A DNA stretch of 64,000 nucleotides, taken from positions 186,001 through 250,000 of the forward strand of contig NZ_CP027712.1 of the NCBI RefSeq assembly GCF_003945765.1. The letters run 5' to 3'. The position numbers and the translations under genes are program-made. The stretch is from Pseudomonas chlororaphis subsp. chlororaphis (GTDB taxonomy: Bacteria; Pseudomonadota; Gammaproteobacteria; Pseudomonadales; Pseudomonadaceae). The notes beneath the pieces were generated by a model, which saw nothing but the letters and a program-made list of their open reading frames with translations, was not told the DNA's origin and ran no database searches. Of this stretch, positions 51,368-59,309 are shown piece by piece. Numbering within the stretch: the first letter of the stretch is position 1; each line of letters begins with the position of its first letter.

Positions 51368-51679
51368 ATGAGTACAGTCAGTCCGCAAATCACCGACGCC
51401 GTGACCCAGACCAACGTCAAGGTCGTGGCCGAAGCGCCGGCCATGTCGATGGGCACCATCTACCAATCCCTGGGGCAATCCGTAGCGATCCTGTTCCAGA
51501 ACTCGGTCTCGGCCCAGCAACAGCAAAACACCCTGGCCCAGGCGGCGACCAACCAGGGCGTGATGCAGATCTACAGCGTCAACACCACCGCAGGCGCGGC
51601 GGCCACCGAGAAAATGGCCCAGGGCGGTGTCGGCGACAACCTCGCCAGCCTGCTGACGATCCTCAAGTCGTTCACCTAA
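51368..51679 (+). CDS. RebB-family R-body protein
   Basis: A 103-residue paralogue of the gene at 51001, with the same core (ITDAVTQTNVKVVAEAPAMSMGTIYQSLGQSVAILFQNSVSAQQQQNTL). The two differ mainly at the termini and a few core positions; both conserve the C-terminal EK-AQGGV-DNL-SLLT-LKSF pattern. It ends at a strong terminator. Confidence 0.95.
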   Translation: MSTVSPQITDAVTQTNVKVVAEAPAMSMGTIYQSLGQSVAILFQNSVSAQQQQNTLAQAATNQGVMQIYSVNTTAGAAATEKMAQGGVGDNLASLLTILKSFT

Positions 51680-51695
51680 GGCCTGGCCCTGGAAC

Positions 51696-51727
51696 AACCC
51701 CGCAGCCTTCCGGCTGCGGGGTTTTTT
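51696..51727 (+). terminator. Intrinsic terminator of the reb cluster
   Basis: Perfect 10-bp stem CCCCGCAGCC / GGCTGCGGGG (51698-51707, 51712-51721) with a TTCC loop and six T. Confidence 0.92.
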
Positions 51728-52044
51728 GCGTTTGGTACGCCCAACCCCCTGTAGGCGCGTCTGCTCCCAATCGCAGGGACGGTGTCGTTGATCCGAAAGA
51801 TTCTGCCAAAGCGGCGTTTTCGTTCTTTTTTTCGAACAGCCTATTGCCCTGTCCCCTGGTTGACCCTAGGATTCGTTTGAGATTTCAAACGCTCTTGTCA
51901 AAGAGCCGATCCGCCCGTCTATTCTGACAGGCGCTATTTCTGTGCTTGAGCCCGGTAACAGTTTTTCCTGACGGCAGCCTGTCAAGGCGCCTTTCAACAA
52001 TCACAATTCGCTCCGCCCCGCGCGGTGCTGTTAAGGAAACCGAC
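51728..52044 (+). promoter_or_regulatory. gabD upstream region with palindrome
   Basis: 317 bp without a gene. It contains the palindrome CGTTTGAGATTTCAAACG (51874-51891; 7-bp arms, 4-bp centre), a plausible operator for gabDT control. TTAAGGAAAC just before ATG 52045 is the ribosome site. No promoter consensus could be fixed. Confidence 0.45.
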
Positions 52045-53487
52045 ATGCAGCTTAAAGACGCCCAGTTGTTCCGCCAGCAAGCCTTCATCGATGGGGCTTG
52101 GGTCGACGCGGATAACGGCCAGACCATCAAAGTGAACAACCCGGCCACGGGCGAAATCCTCGGCACCGTGCCGAAGATGGGCGCTGCCGAAACCCGTCGT
52201 GCCATCGAAGCCGCCGACAAGGCCCTGCCGGCCTGGCGCGCGCTGACCGCCAAGGAGCGGGCGACCAAGCTGCGTCGCTGGTATGAGCTGCTGATCGAAA
52301 ACCAGGACGACCTCGGTCGCCTGATGACTCTGGAGCAGGGCAAGCCACTGGCCGAAGCCAAGGGCGAAATCGCCTACGCCGCCTCCTTCATCGAATGGTT
52401 CGCCGAAGAAGCCAAGCGCATCTACGGCGACGTGATTCCCGGCCACCAGCCGGACAAGCGCCTGATCGTGATCAAGCAGCCGATCGGCGTGACCGCGGCC
52501 ATCACCCCGTGGAACTTCCCGGCGGCGATGATCACCCGTAAAGCCGGCCCGGCCCTGGCCGCTGGTTGCACCATGGTGATCAAGCCGGCCTCGCAGACCC
52601 CGTTCTCGGCCCTGGCCCTGGTCGAGCTGGCGCACCGCGCGGGCATTCCGAAAGGCGTGCTGAGCGTGGTCACCGGCAGCGCCGGCGACATCGGCGGTGA
52701 GCTGACCAGCAACCCGATCGTGCGCAAGCTGTCCTTCACCGGCTCGACCGAAATCGGTCGCCAGCTGATGGCCGAATGCGCCAAGGACATCAAGAAGGTT
52801 TCCCTGGAGCTGGGCGGTAACGCTCCGTTCATCGTGTTCGACGACGCGGACCTGGATAAGGCCGTCGAAGGCGCGATCATCTCCAAGTACCGCAACAACG
52901 GTCAGACCTGTGTCTGCGCCAACCGCCTGTACATCCAGGATTCGGTCTATGACGCCTTCGCCGAGAAGCTCAAGGCCGCGGTGGCCAAGCTGAAAATCGG
53001 CAACGGCCTGGAAGACGGCACCACCACAGGTCCTCTGATCGACGAAAAAGCCGTGGCCAAGGTCCAGGAACACATCGCCGACGCCCTGGGCAAAGGCGCG
53101 ACCCTGCTGGCCGGCGGCAAGCCGATGGAAGGCAACTTCTTCGAGCCGACCATCCTGGTCAACGTGTCGAAAGACGCGGCCGTGGCCAAGGAAGAAACCT
53201 TCGGTCCGCTGGCGCCGTTGTTCCGTTTCAAGGACGAAGCCGAAGTGATCGCGATGTCCAACGACACCGAGTTCGGCCTGGCCTCGTACTTCTACGCTCG
53301 CGACCTGGGCCGTGTGTTCCGTGTGGCCGAAGCCCTGGAATACGGCATGGTCGGCGTCAACACCGGGTTGATCTCCAACGAAGTCGCGCCGTTCGGCGGT
53401 ATCAAGGCCTCGGGCCTGGGCCGTGAAGGTTCCAAGTACGGTATCGAGGATTACCTGGAAATCAAATACCTCTGCCTGGGCATCTGA
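52045..53487 (+). CDS. gabD: NADP-dependent succinate-semialdehyde dehydrogenase
   Basis: A 480-residue aldehyde dehydrogenase of GabD type: PWNFPAAMITRKAGPALAAGCTMVIKPASQTP, FTGSTEIGRQLM, VSLELGGNAPFIVF (catalytic Glu) and NNGQTCVCANR with catalytic Cys289 and the neighbouring Cys291 typical of GabD. It oxidises succinate semialdehyde to succinate in GABA catabolism. The frame extends upstream to 51946 but ATG 52045 has the ribosome site and matches family length. Confidence 0.97.
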   Translation: MQLKDAQLFRQQAFIDGAWVDADNGQTIKVNNPATGEILGTVPKMGAAETRRAIEAADKALPAWRALTAKERATKLRRWYELLIENQDDLGRLMTLEQGKPLAEAKGEIAYAASFIEWFAEEAKRIYGDVIPGHQPDKRLIVIKQPIGVTAAITPWNFPAAMITRKAGPALAAGCTMVIKPASQTPFSALALVELAHRAGIPKGVLSVVTGSAGDIGGELTSNPIVRKLSFTGSTEIGRQLMAECAKDIKKVSLELGGNAPFIVFDDADLDKAVEGAIISKYRNNGQTCVCANRLYIQDSVYDAFAEKLKAAVAKLKIGNGLEDGTTTGPLIDEKAVAKVQEHIADALGKGATLLAGGKPMEGNFFEPTILVNVSKDAAVAKEETFGPLAPLFRFKDEAEVIAMSNDTEFGLASYFYARDLGRVFRVAEALEYGMVGVNTGLISNEVAPFGGIKASGLGREGSKYGIEDYLEIKYLCLGI

Positions 53488-53514
53488 TACCCGCGCCAAG
53501 GCATGGTTTTAAAC

Positions 53515-53546
53515 GCCAGGGGCACGAGAGCGCTGTCCCCTGGCGT
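53515..53546. terminator. Hairpin between gabD and gabT
   Basis: CGCCAGGGG (53515-53523) and CCCCTGGCG (53538-53546), 9-bp arms with a 14-nt loop, no T-run. Could be an mRNA-stability or processing hairpin separating the two cistrons. Confidence 0.5.
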
Positions 53547-53673
53547 GCTGTAAACGATATTTCAGTAGTGGCCGGGATAGCCGGGGCAGTCGATCATCGC
53601 ATGCTGCCGCGGTTGCCTCCCCGCCACGTCATCCTTGAACCACGCCGACCGATGAGCGGCGAATGAGGACACT

Positions 53674-54951
53674 ATGAGCAAGACCAACGCATCCCTGATG
53701 AAACGCCGTGAAGCCGCCGTACCGCGCGGTGTTGGCCAGATTCACCCGATCTTCGCCGACTCCGCGAAGAACGCCACGGTAACCGACGTTGAAGGTCGCG
53801 AGTTCATCGACTTCGCCGGCGGTATCGCCGTACTCAACACCGGCCACCTGCACCCGAAAGTCGTCGCCGCGGTGACCGAGCAGCTGAACAAGCTGACCCA
53901 CACCTGCTTCCAGGTCCTGGCCTACGAGCCTTACGTGGAACTGTGCGAAAAAGTGAACGCCAAGGTGCCGGGCGATTTCGCCAAGAAAACCCTGCTGGTG
54001 ACCACCGGTTCCGAAGCCGTGGAAAACTCGGTGAAGATCGCCCGTGCCGCCACTGGCCGCGCCGGCGTGATCGCCTTCACCGGCGCCTACCACGGTCGCA
54101 CCATGATGACCCTGGGCCTGACCGGCAAGGTCGTGCCTTACTCGGCCGGCATGGGCCTGATGCCAGGCGGCATCTTCCGCGCGCTGTACCCGAACGAGCT
54201 GCACGGTGTGAGCATCGACGATTCGATCGCCAGCATTGAGCGCATCTTCAAGAACGATGCCGAGCCACGTGACATCGCCGCGATCATCATCGAGCCGGTG
54301 CAGGGCGAAGGCGGTTTCTACGTCGCGCCTAAAGAGTTCATGAAGCGTCTGCGCGCCCTGTGCGACCAGCACGGCATCCTGCTGATCGCCGACGAAGTGC
54401 AGACCGGCGCTGGCCGTACCGGCACCTTCTTCGCCATGGAGCAGATGGGCGTTGCCGCCGACCTGACCACCTTCGCCAAGTCCATCGCTGGCGGCTTCCC
54501 GCTGGCCGGTGTCTGCGGCAAGGCCGAATACATGGACGCCATCGCGCCAGGCGGCCTGGGCGGCACCTACGCCGGTAGCCCGATCGCCTGCGCCGCGGCC
54601 CTGGCCGTGATGGAAGTGTTCGAGGAAGAGCACCTGCTGGACCGTTGCAAGGCGGTCGGCGAGCGTCTGGTGACCGGCCTCAAGGCCATCCAGGCCAAGT
54701 ACCCGGTAATCGGCGACGTGCGTGCCCTGGGCGCGATGATCGCGGTCGAGCTGTTCGAGAACGGCGACAGCCACAAGCCGAACGCGGCCGCCGTGGCACA
54801 GGTTGTTGCCAAGGCGCGCGACAAGGGCCTGATCCTGCTGTCCTGCGGCACCTACGGCAACGTCCTGCGCGTGCTGGTTCCGCTGACCTCGCCGGACGAG
54901 CAGCTGGACAAGGGCCTGGCGATCATCGAAGAGTGCTTCTCCGAGCTCTGA
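53674..54951 (+). CDS. gabT: 4-aminobutyrate aminotransferase
   Basis: A 425-residue class-III PLP aminotransferase: TTGSEAVENSVKIARAATGRAGVIAFTGAYHGRT, EPVQGEGGFYVAP, LIADEVQTGAGRTGTFFAMEQ and TTFAKSIAGGFPLAGV with PLP Lys269. Length and motifs match GabT, which converts GABA and 2-oxoglutarate to succinate semialdehyde and glutamate, feeding GabD encoded upstream. Confidence 0.97.
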   Translation: MSKTNASLMKRREAAVPRGVGQIHPIFADSAKNATVTDVEGREFIDFAGGIAVLNTGHLHPKVVAAVTEQLNKLTHTCFQVLAYEPYVELCEKVNAKVPGDFAKKTLLVTTGSEAVENSVKIARAATGRAGVIAFTGAYHGRTMMTLGLTGKVVPYSAGMGLMPGGIFRALYPNELHGVSIDDSIASIERIFKNDAEPRDIAAIIIEPVQGEGGFYVAPKEFMKRLRALCDQHGILLIADEVQTGAGRTGTFFAMEQMGVAADLTTFAKSIAGGFPLAGVCGKAEYMDAIAPGGLGGTYAGSPIACAAALAVMEVFEEEHLLDRCKAVGERLVTGLKAIQAKYPVIGDVRALGAMIAVELFENGDSHKPNAAAVAQVVAKARDKGLILLSCGTYGNVLRVLVPLTSPDEQLDKGLAIIEECFSEL

Positions 54952-54973
54952 TCCCGCCTGTGACCCGATCGAC

Positions 54974-55001
54974 AAAAAGACCCGCCTCGGCGGGTTTTTT
55001 T
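54974..55001 (+). terminator. Intrinsic terminator of gabT
   Basis: CCCGCC / GGCGGG stem (54981-54986, 54989-54994) with A-run before and seven T after. Confidence 0.9.
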
Positions 55002-55090
55002 GTGCCGATCGAGGCTGCGCAGTGCATTTGCGTTGTATGCAAGCCTCGGCATTGACTAAGGTGCAAGGGATTGCCCAGGGAGCGTGCTGC

Positions 55091-56320
55091 ATGACTGCTG
55101 TGGATTTACCCGCTGTACCGCGAGTGTTGATTGCCGAGGCGGACCCTTGGTCGCGCGATTTGCTCAAGCAGGTGTTGTTGAATGTACGTTGCGACGCGCG
55201 GCTGGACGTGTGCGCCGACGGTCAGGAAGCCCTGCAACTGCTGGCCGAAAACCCCTATGACCTGGTGATTGCCGACTGGGAGTTGCCCGGCATCGACGGC
55301 CTGGGCCTGCTGCGCAGCGTGCGCCAGCGCAAGCGCAACCCGGTGCTGCCGTTCATCCTCATGAGCAGCCGCAACGACAGCGCCAGCGTGCGCGAAGCCC
55401 TGCCGCTGGCGCCGACGGCCTACCTGACCAAGCCGCTGAACATGGAAGGCCTGACCCAGCGCCTGCAGGACCTGCTGCTGGACCCCGGCCAGGAAGTGTC
55501 GTGCGAGGTGCCGACCCTGGCGCCGGGCATGACCCTGTGGACCTTTCTCGAGCGCCGCCGCGAGCTGGCCGACGGCGCGCCGTTGCTCGCCGATGTGCAA
55601 CTGGCGGTGAAGCGCAGCCTCAACCCCGACGGTCTCGACCTCAAGCTGCTGGAAGAAGAGGTACGCACCGACCCGCAGATCAACGCGGTGCTGATCGCCG
55701 CGGCCAATAGCGCCGCCCAGCACCATGGCAACGCGGTGCAGACCCTGGCCCAGGCCCTCCACCGGCTGGGTACCGGGCAGAGCATGAACTTGATTCTCGG
55801 CCTGGCGCTCAAGCGCAGCGCGCGCCTGAGCGACCCGGCCCTGGGCGATTACGCCGAGCGTTACTGGGAACTGTCGCTGCACACCGCGGAATACGGCCGG
55901 ACCCTGGCCCGCTTGCTGGACCTGGACCAGGAGCGCTGCTATTGCGCCGGCATGCTGCATCGCCTGGGGGACCTGGCGCTGCTGCGTTGCCTGCAAGAGT
56001 GGAAGCAGGCCGGTGGCGCGCTGGACGATATGGAAGAGATCGGCGATGCCCTGGCACAGTTCGGCGCGGCCTATGGTTCGGCCTTGCGCACCCGCTGGCG
56101 CCTGCCGCTGGAGCTGCGCGAGCTGATTGCCTCGGCCTACCAGCTCGGTGGCGGGGTTTATTCCCGCGAGGCCCTGGTGATGAACCTCTCCGCCCAGCTC
56201 GCCCGCCTGCGGCCCTCCGAGGGCCTCGAAGAGCTGGCCGACAGCAAGACCGCGCGCCTGCTCAAGATCGGCCTGCCGGAGCTGGTTCGCCTGCGTAAAA
56301 CCGATACGCGAGAAGCGTGA
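55091..56320 (+). CDS. Response regulator with C-terminal HDOD domain
   Basis: A 409-residue protein: receiver domain at about 10-135 (VLIAEADPWSRDLLKQVL, phosphoacceptor D62 in VIADWELPG, AYLTKPLN with the conserved Lys) and an HDOD domain at about 160-370 (VNAVLIAAANSA-type start, CYCAGMLHRLGDLALLRCL). HDOD domains relate to HD phosphohydrolases but usually lack activity. GGGAG precedes ATG 55091. No sensor kinase is adjacent. Confidence 0.88.
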   Translation: MTAVDLPAVPRVLIAEADPWSRDLLKQVLLNVRCDARLDVCADGQEALQLLAENPYDLVIADWELPGIDGLGLLRSVRQRKRNPVLPFILMSSRNDSASVREALPLAPTAYLTKPLNMEGLTQRLQDLLLDPGQEVSCEVPTLAPGMTLWTFLERRRELADGAPLLADVQLAVKRSLNPDGLDLKLLEEEVRTDPQINAVLIAAANSAAQHHGNAVQTLAQALHRLGTGQSMNLILGLALKRSARLSDPALGDYAERYWELSLHTAEYGRTLARLLDLDQERCYCAGMLHRLGDLALLRCLQEWKQAGGALDDMEEIGDALAQFGAAYGSALRTRWRLPLELRELIASAYQLGGGVYSREALVMNLSAQLARLRPSEGLEELADSKTARLLKIGLPELVRLRKTDTREA

Positions 56321-56336
56321 GGACGCCGCGCAATCC

Positions 56337-56483
56337 TGTAGCCGCTGCCGAGCCCGCGAGGCTGTGTTCGGCGGCGCAGCCGCCGCAAAACCAGCCCACG
56401 CGGTGTGCCTGATGCAACGCGGAGCCTGCTTTGCGATGGCTGCGCCATCGTTCGCAGCCTCGCGTTGCTCGGCAGCGGCTACA
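56337..56483. repeat. REP pair 1 of the 56.3-56.7 kb cluster
   Basis: Starts TGTAGCCGCTGCCGAG and ends CTCGGCAGCGGCTACA, convergent REPs with internal hairpins (GGCGGCGCAGCCGCC, GATGGCTGCGCCATC). Together with the next pair it fills most of the 418-bp gap 56321-56738; no gene there. Confidence 0.85.
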
Positions 56484-56574
56484 GGTGCGCAGCCGGCTGA
56501 GGTGCTGAGCTTTCGCAGTACCTCTTTTCGCAGCTCTTATTGCGTTTGGCCAATTCATGAACCCCCCGTACCTC

Positions 56575-56719
56575 GTAGCCGCTGCCGAGCCTGCGAGGCT
56601 GCGATCGGCGGCGCAGCCGCCGCAAAACTAGCGCACGCGGTGTACCTGATGTAACGCGGAGCCTGCTTGGCGATGGCTACGCCATCGATCGCAGCCTCGC
56701 GGGGCTCGGCAGCGGCTAC
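56575..56719. repeat. REP pair 2 of the 56.3-56.7 kb cluster
   Basis: A second copy of the same two-REP unit (GTAGCCGCTGCCGAG to CTCGGCAGCGGCTAC) with the same internal hairpins, separated from pair 1 by about 90 bp. Confidence 0.85.
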
Positions 56720-56738
56720 GGTGGGTTGCAGTTGCGAC

Positions 56739-57731
56739 CTACCCCGAAACGATCCGGTTCTTGCCTTGGCGCTTGGCTTCGTACATCGCCGCGTCGGCGC
56801 GGGCGAAGAGGCTGTCGAGGTTTTCGTCGTCGGCGGTGAGGCTGGTCAGGCCCTGGCTGACGGTGATGCTGAACTGCTCCTCGCCATGGCTGAAGGTCAG
56901 GCGCTGGATTTCCCGCTGCAGGCGTTCAGCAACCTGGCGCGCCATGTCCGGGGCGCAACCGGGGAATAGGGCGGCGAACTCCTCGCCACCGATACGCCCG
57001 AACAGGTCGCCACGGCGCAGGGTCGCGCGGCCGGTCTCGGCGATACGTTGCAGGACGTTATCGCCCTCGGGGTGGCCGTAGGTGTCGTTGACCACCTTGA
57101 AGTCATCGATATCCAGCAGCAGGAAGGCCAGCGGCGTGCCTTGCTGGCGCGCCTGCTCGAATTCGCGGTTGGCACATTCGAAGAAGTGCCGGCGGTTGCT
57201 GCTCTGGGTCAGCACGTCGGTGGTGGCCAGGCGTTGCAGCTCGGTTTCCAGGTGCTTTTTCTCGGTGATGTCCTCGGCCAGGCCGACGATGATCACCCGG
57301 TCCCCGGGGGCGGCATTGCGATTGATGAAGCACTTGTCGCTGAGCCAGCGGACCTGGCCCTGGGCATCGATGATGCGGTATTCGCGGTCTTCCACCGCGC
57401 CTTTTTCCAGCACCTGGGCCAGGGTCCGCTCGGCGTATTCGAGGTCGTCGGGGTAGACGCTGTCGCGCCATTCGTTGGCGTCGGCCAGCAGCAGGCCGGC
57501 GGAGCGGCCGAAGATGCGTTCATACGCCGGGCTGACATACAGCACTTGGCGGGCTTCCCAGTCGAAGGCCCAGAGCACGGCATTGACGCTGACCAGCAAC
57601 GAGCTGAACAGCTGTTCTCGTTCTGTCAGCCGGGCGACCTCGCCCTGGGCATGCATCAGCGCCATCAGGGTTTGCGCGGCCTCGGGCCACTGGGGAAAAG
57701 CGGATGGGAGTTGTGGGTTCTTGTTGACCAT
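56739..57731 (-). CDS. PAS-GGDEF diguanylate cyclase
   Basis: A 330-residue protein: PAS domain at about 40-160 (LLVSVNAVLWAFDWEARQVLYVSPAYERIFG, WLSDKCFINRNAAPGDRVIIVGLAEDITEKKHLE) and a GGDEF domain with active-site GGEEF and an intact inhibitory I-site RRGD five residues before it. It should make c-di-GMP and be product-inhibited. ATG 57731 is chosen over a TTG at 57746. Resembles the cyclase near desA in P. aeruginosa. Confidence 0.9.
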   Translation of the reverse strand: MVNKNPQLPSAFPQWPEAAQTLMALMHAQGEVARLTEREQLFSSLLVSVNAVLWAFDWEARQVLYVSPAYERIFGRSAGLLLADANEWRDSVYPDDLEYAERTLAQVLEKGAVEDREYRIIDAQGQVRWLSDKCFINRNAAPGDRVIIVGLAEDITEKKHLETELQRLATTDVLTQSSNRRHFFECANREFEQARQQGTPLAFLLLDIDDFKVVNDTYGHPEGDNVLQRIAETGRATLRRGDLFGRIGGEEFAALFPGCAPDMARQVAERLQREIQRLTFSHGEEQFSITVSQGLTSLTADDENLDSLFARADAAMYEAKRQGKNRIVSG

Positions 57732-57979
57732 CGGCACCGATCTCAAAGCGCTCGCCGCTCGGGAAACGAAGCGGCCACGGAAAGCCCGCCTGGATGGCGA
57801 AGTGTTGCTTGAGATAGGGGATTGGCGACGAAGTTCCCGTTTGCCGCGGTCTGGGAGCTGGCACCCGCTGGGCGGTCACGGTGGCGCGGAGGACGGGCTG
57901 GAGTTCATGGGGCGGGGAGGGCAGCGAAGCCCACCCGCCACGGCAGCCGGGCTCGCCATGGCAGGTGAACGGGCCAGCG

Positions 57980-59164
57980 TCAGAGGCTGGCGGGACGCAG
58001 CGAGTAGGTTTTCAACTGGCTGGCGAAGTCGCGCAGCGATTGGATCCCGCTGGCCTCGGCTTCGTGGACCCAGTCCTTGATCGCCGCCAGCATGTCGTGG
58101 CCGTTGGAGCTGGTCTTGGCCCAGATCTGCTGCAGCGCCAGGCGCTTTTCGTAGATCACTTTCAGGGCCTGGCTGTGCTCCAGCATGTTCTGGATACGCG
58201 CATGGTGGCGCTCTTCCAGCAGGCTGGTCTCCCGCGACAGCAGGCGCTTGGCGCGATGGAACTGGTGGCGCACCGAGTGATCGACCTTGTCCAGCTCCTG
58301 CTTGACCAGCGGCGCGATCACCAGCTTGCGGTACTGGGCCATGATCTGGAAACGGTTGTTGAGGATCGCCATCGCCGTGTCCATGTCCAGGTGGCCCTTG
58401 CCTTCGACCCGGTGGGCGATCGGCGCGACCCGCTGCACCTTGGCCAGGCGCAGGAAGCTGAACACCTTGATCCAGGCCCAGCCCAGGTCGAACTCCCACT
58501 TCTTCACCGACAGCTTGGCCGAGTTGGGGTAGGTGTGATGGTTGTTGTGCAGCTCTTCGCCGCCGACCAGGATGCCCCAGGGCACCAGGTTGGTGGCCGC
58601 GTCGCGGCATTCGAAGTTGCGATAGCCGACCGCATGGCCCAGGCCGTTGATCACCCCGGCGGCCCAGACTGGGATCCACATCATCTGGATCGCCCAGATG
58701 GTGATGCCGATGGTGCCGAACAGCAGCAGGTCGATCACCGCCATCAGCGCCACGCCGCCCAGCTTGTAGCGCGAGTAGAGGTTGCGCTCGATCCAGTCGT
58801 CCGGGCAGTTCTTGCCGTAGATGCGCAGGGTTTCCGGGTTTTTCGCCTCTTCGCGGTACAGCTCGGCGCCTTTGCGCAGCACCGTGGACAGGCCCTTGAT
58901 CACCGGGCTGTGGGGGTCATCCTCGGTCTCGCATTTGGCGTGGTGCTTGCGGTGGATGGCGGTCCACTCGCGGGTGTTCTGCGCCGTGGTCAGCCACAGC
59001 CAGAAGCGGAAGAAATGTTTCAGGCCGGCATTGAGCTCCAGGGAGCGGTGGGCTGAATAGCGATGCAGGTAAACCGTGACGCCAACGATGGTCACGTGAG
59101 TCATTAACAGGGTGACTGCCACCAGTTGCCAGGCCGACAAGCCAAGAAAACCTTCGTACCACAT
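57980..59164 (-). CDS. desA: Membrane acyl-CoA/phospholipid delta-9 fatty acid desaturase
   Basis: A 394-residue protein with the three histidine boxes HRYSAHR, HRKHH and HNNHH and four membrane helices, the DesA/stearoyl-CoA desaturase type. The start MWYEGFLGLS (ATG 59164) matches Pseudomonas DesA; the extra 45 residues of a longer frame reaching 59299 are 5'-UTR. The C-terminal helical tail is longer than in eukaryotic enzymes. Its neighbour at 59310 is divergent. Confidence 0.93.
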   Translation of the reverse strand: MWYEGFLGLSAWQLVAVTLLMTHVTIVGVTVYLHRYSAHRSLELNAGLKHFFRFWLWLTTAQNTREWTAIHRKHHAKCETEDDPHSPVIKGLSTVLRKGAELYREEAKNPETLRIYGKNCPDDWIERNLYSRYKLGGVALMAVIDLLLFGTIGITIWAIQMMWIPVWAAGVINGLGHAVGYRNFECRDAATNLVPWGILVGGEELHNNHHTYPNSAKLSVKKWEFDLGWAWIKVFSFLRLAKVQRVAPIAHRVEGKGHLDMDTAMAILNNRFQIMAQYRKLVIAPLVKQELDKVDHSVRHQFHRAKRLLSRETSLLEERHHARIQNMLEHSQALKVIYEKRLALQQIWAKTSSNGHDMLAAIKDWVHEAEASGIQSLRDFASQLKTYSLRPASL

Positions 59165-59309
59165 AGGCTGTAGGGCCCTCGATAAAGAAAAAACAGCAGT
59201 CGCATTATCACCGAGCCCACAGAGAAAACCAGTCGCCCTTTCAGATAAGAGTGGCGAGATGTTTCTTCCTCTATAATCCCAAGCTTTCCGTAAGGACATT
59301 GACGACCTT

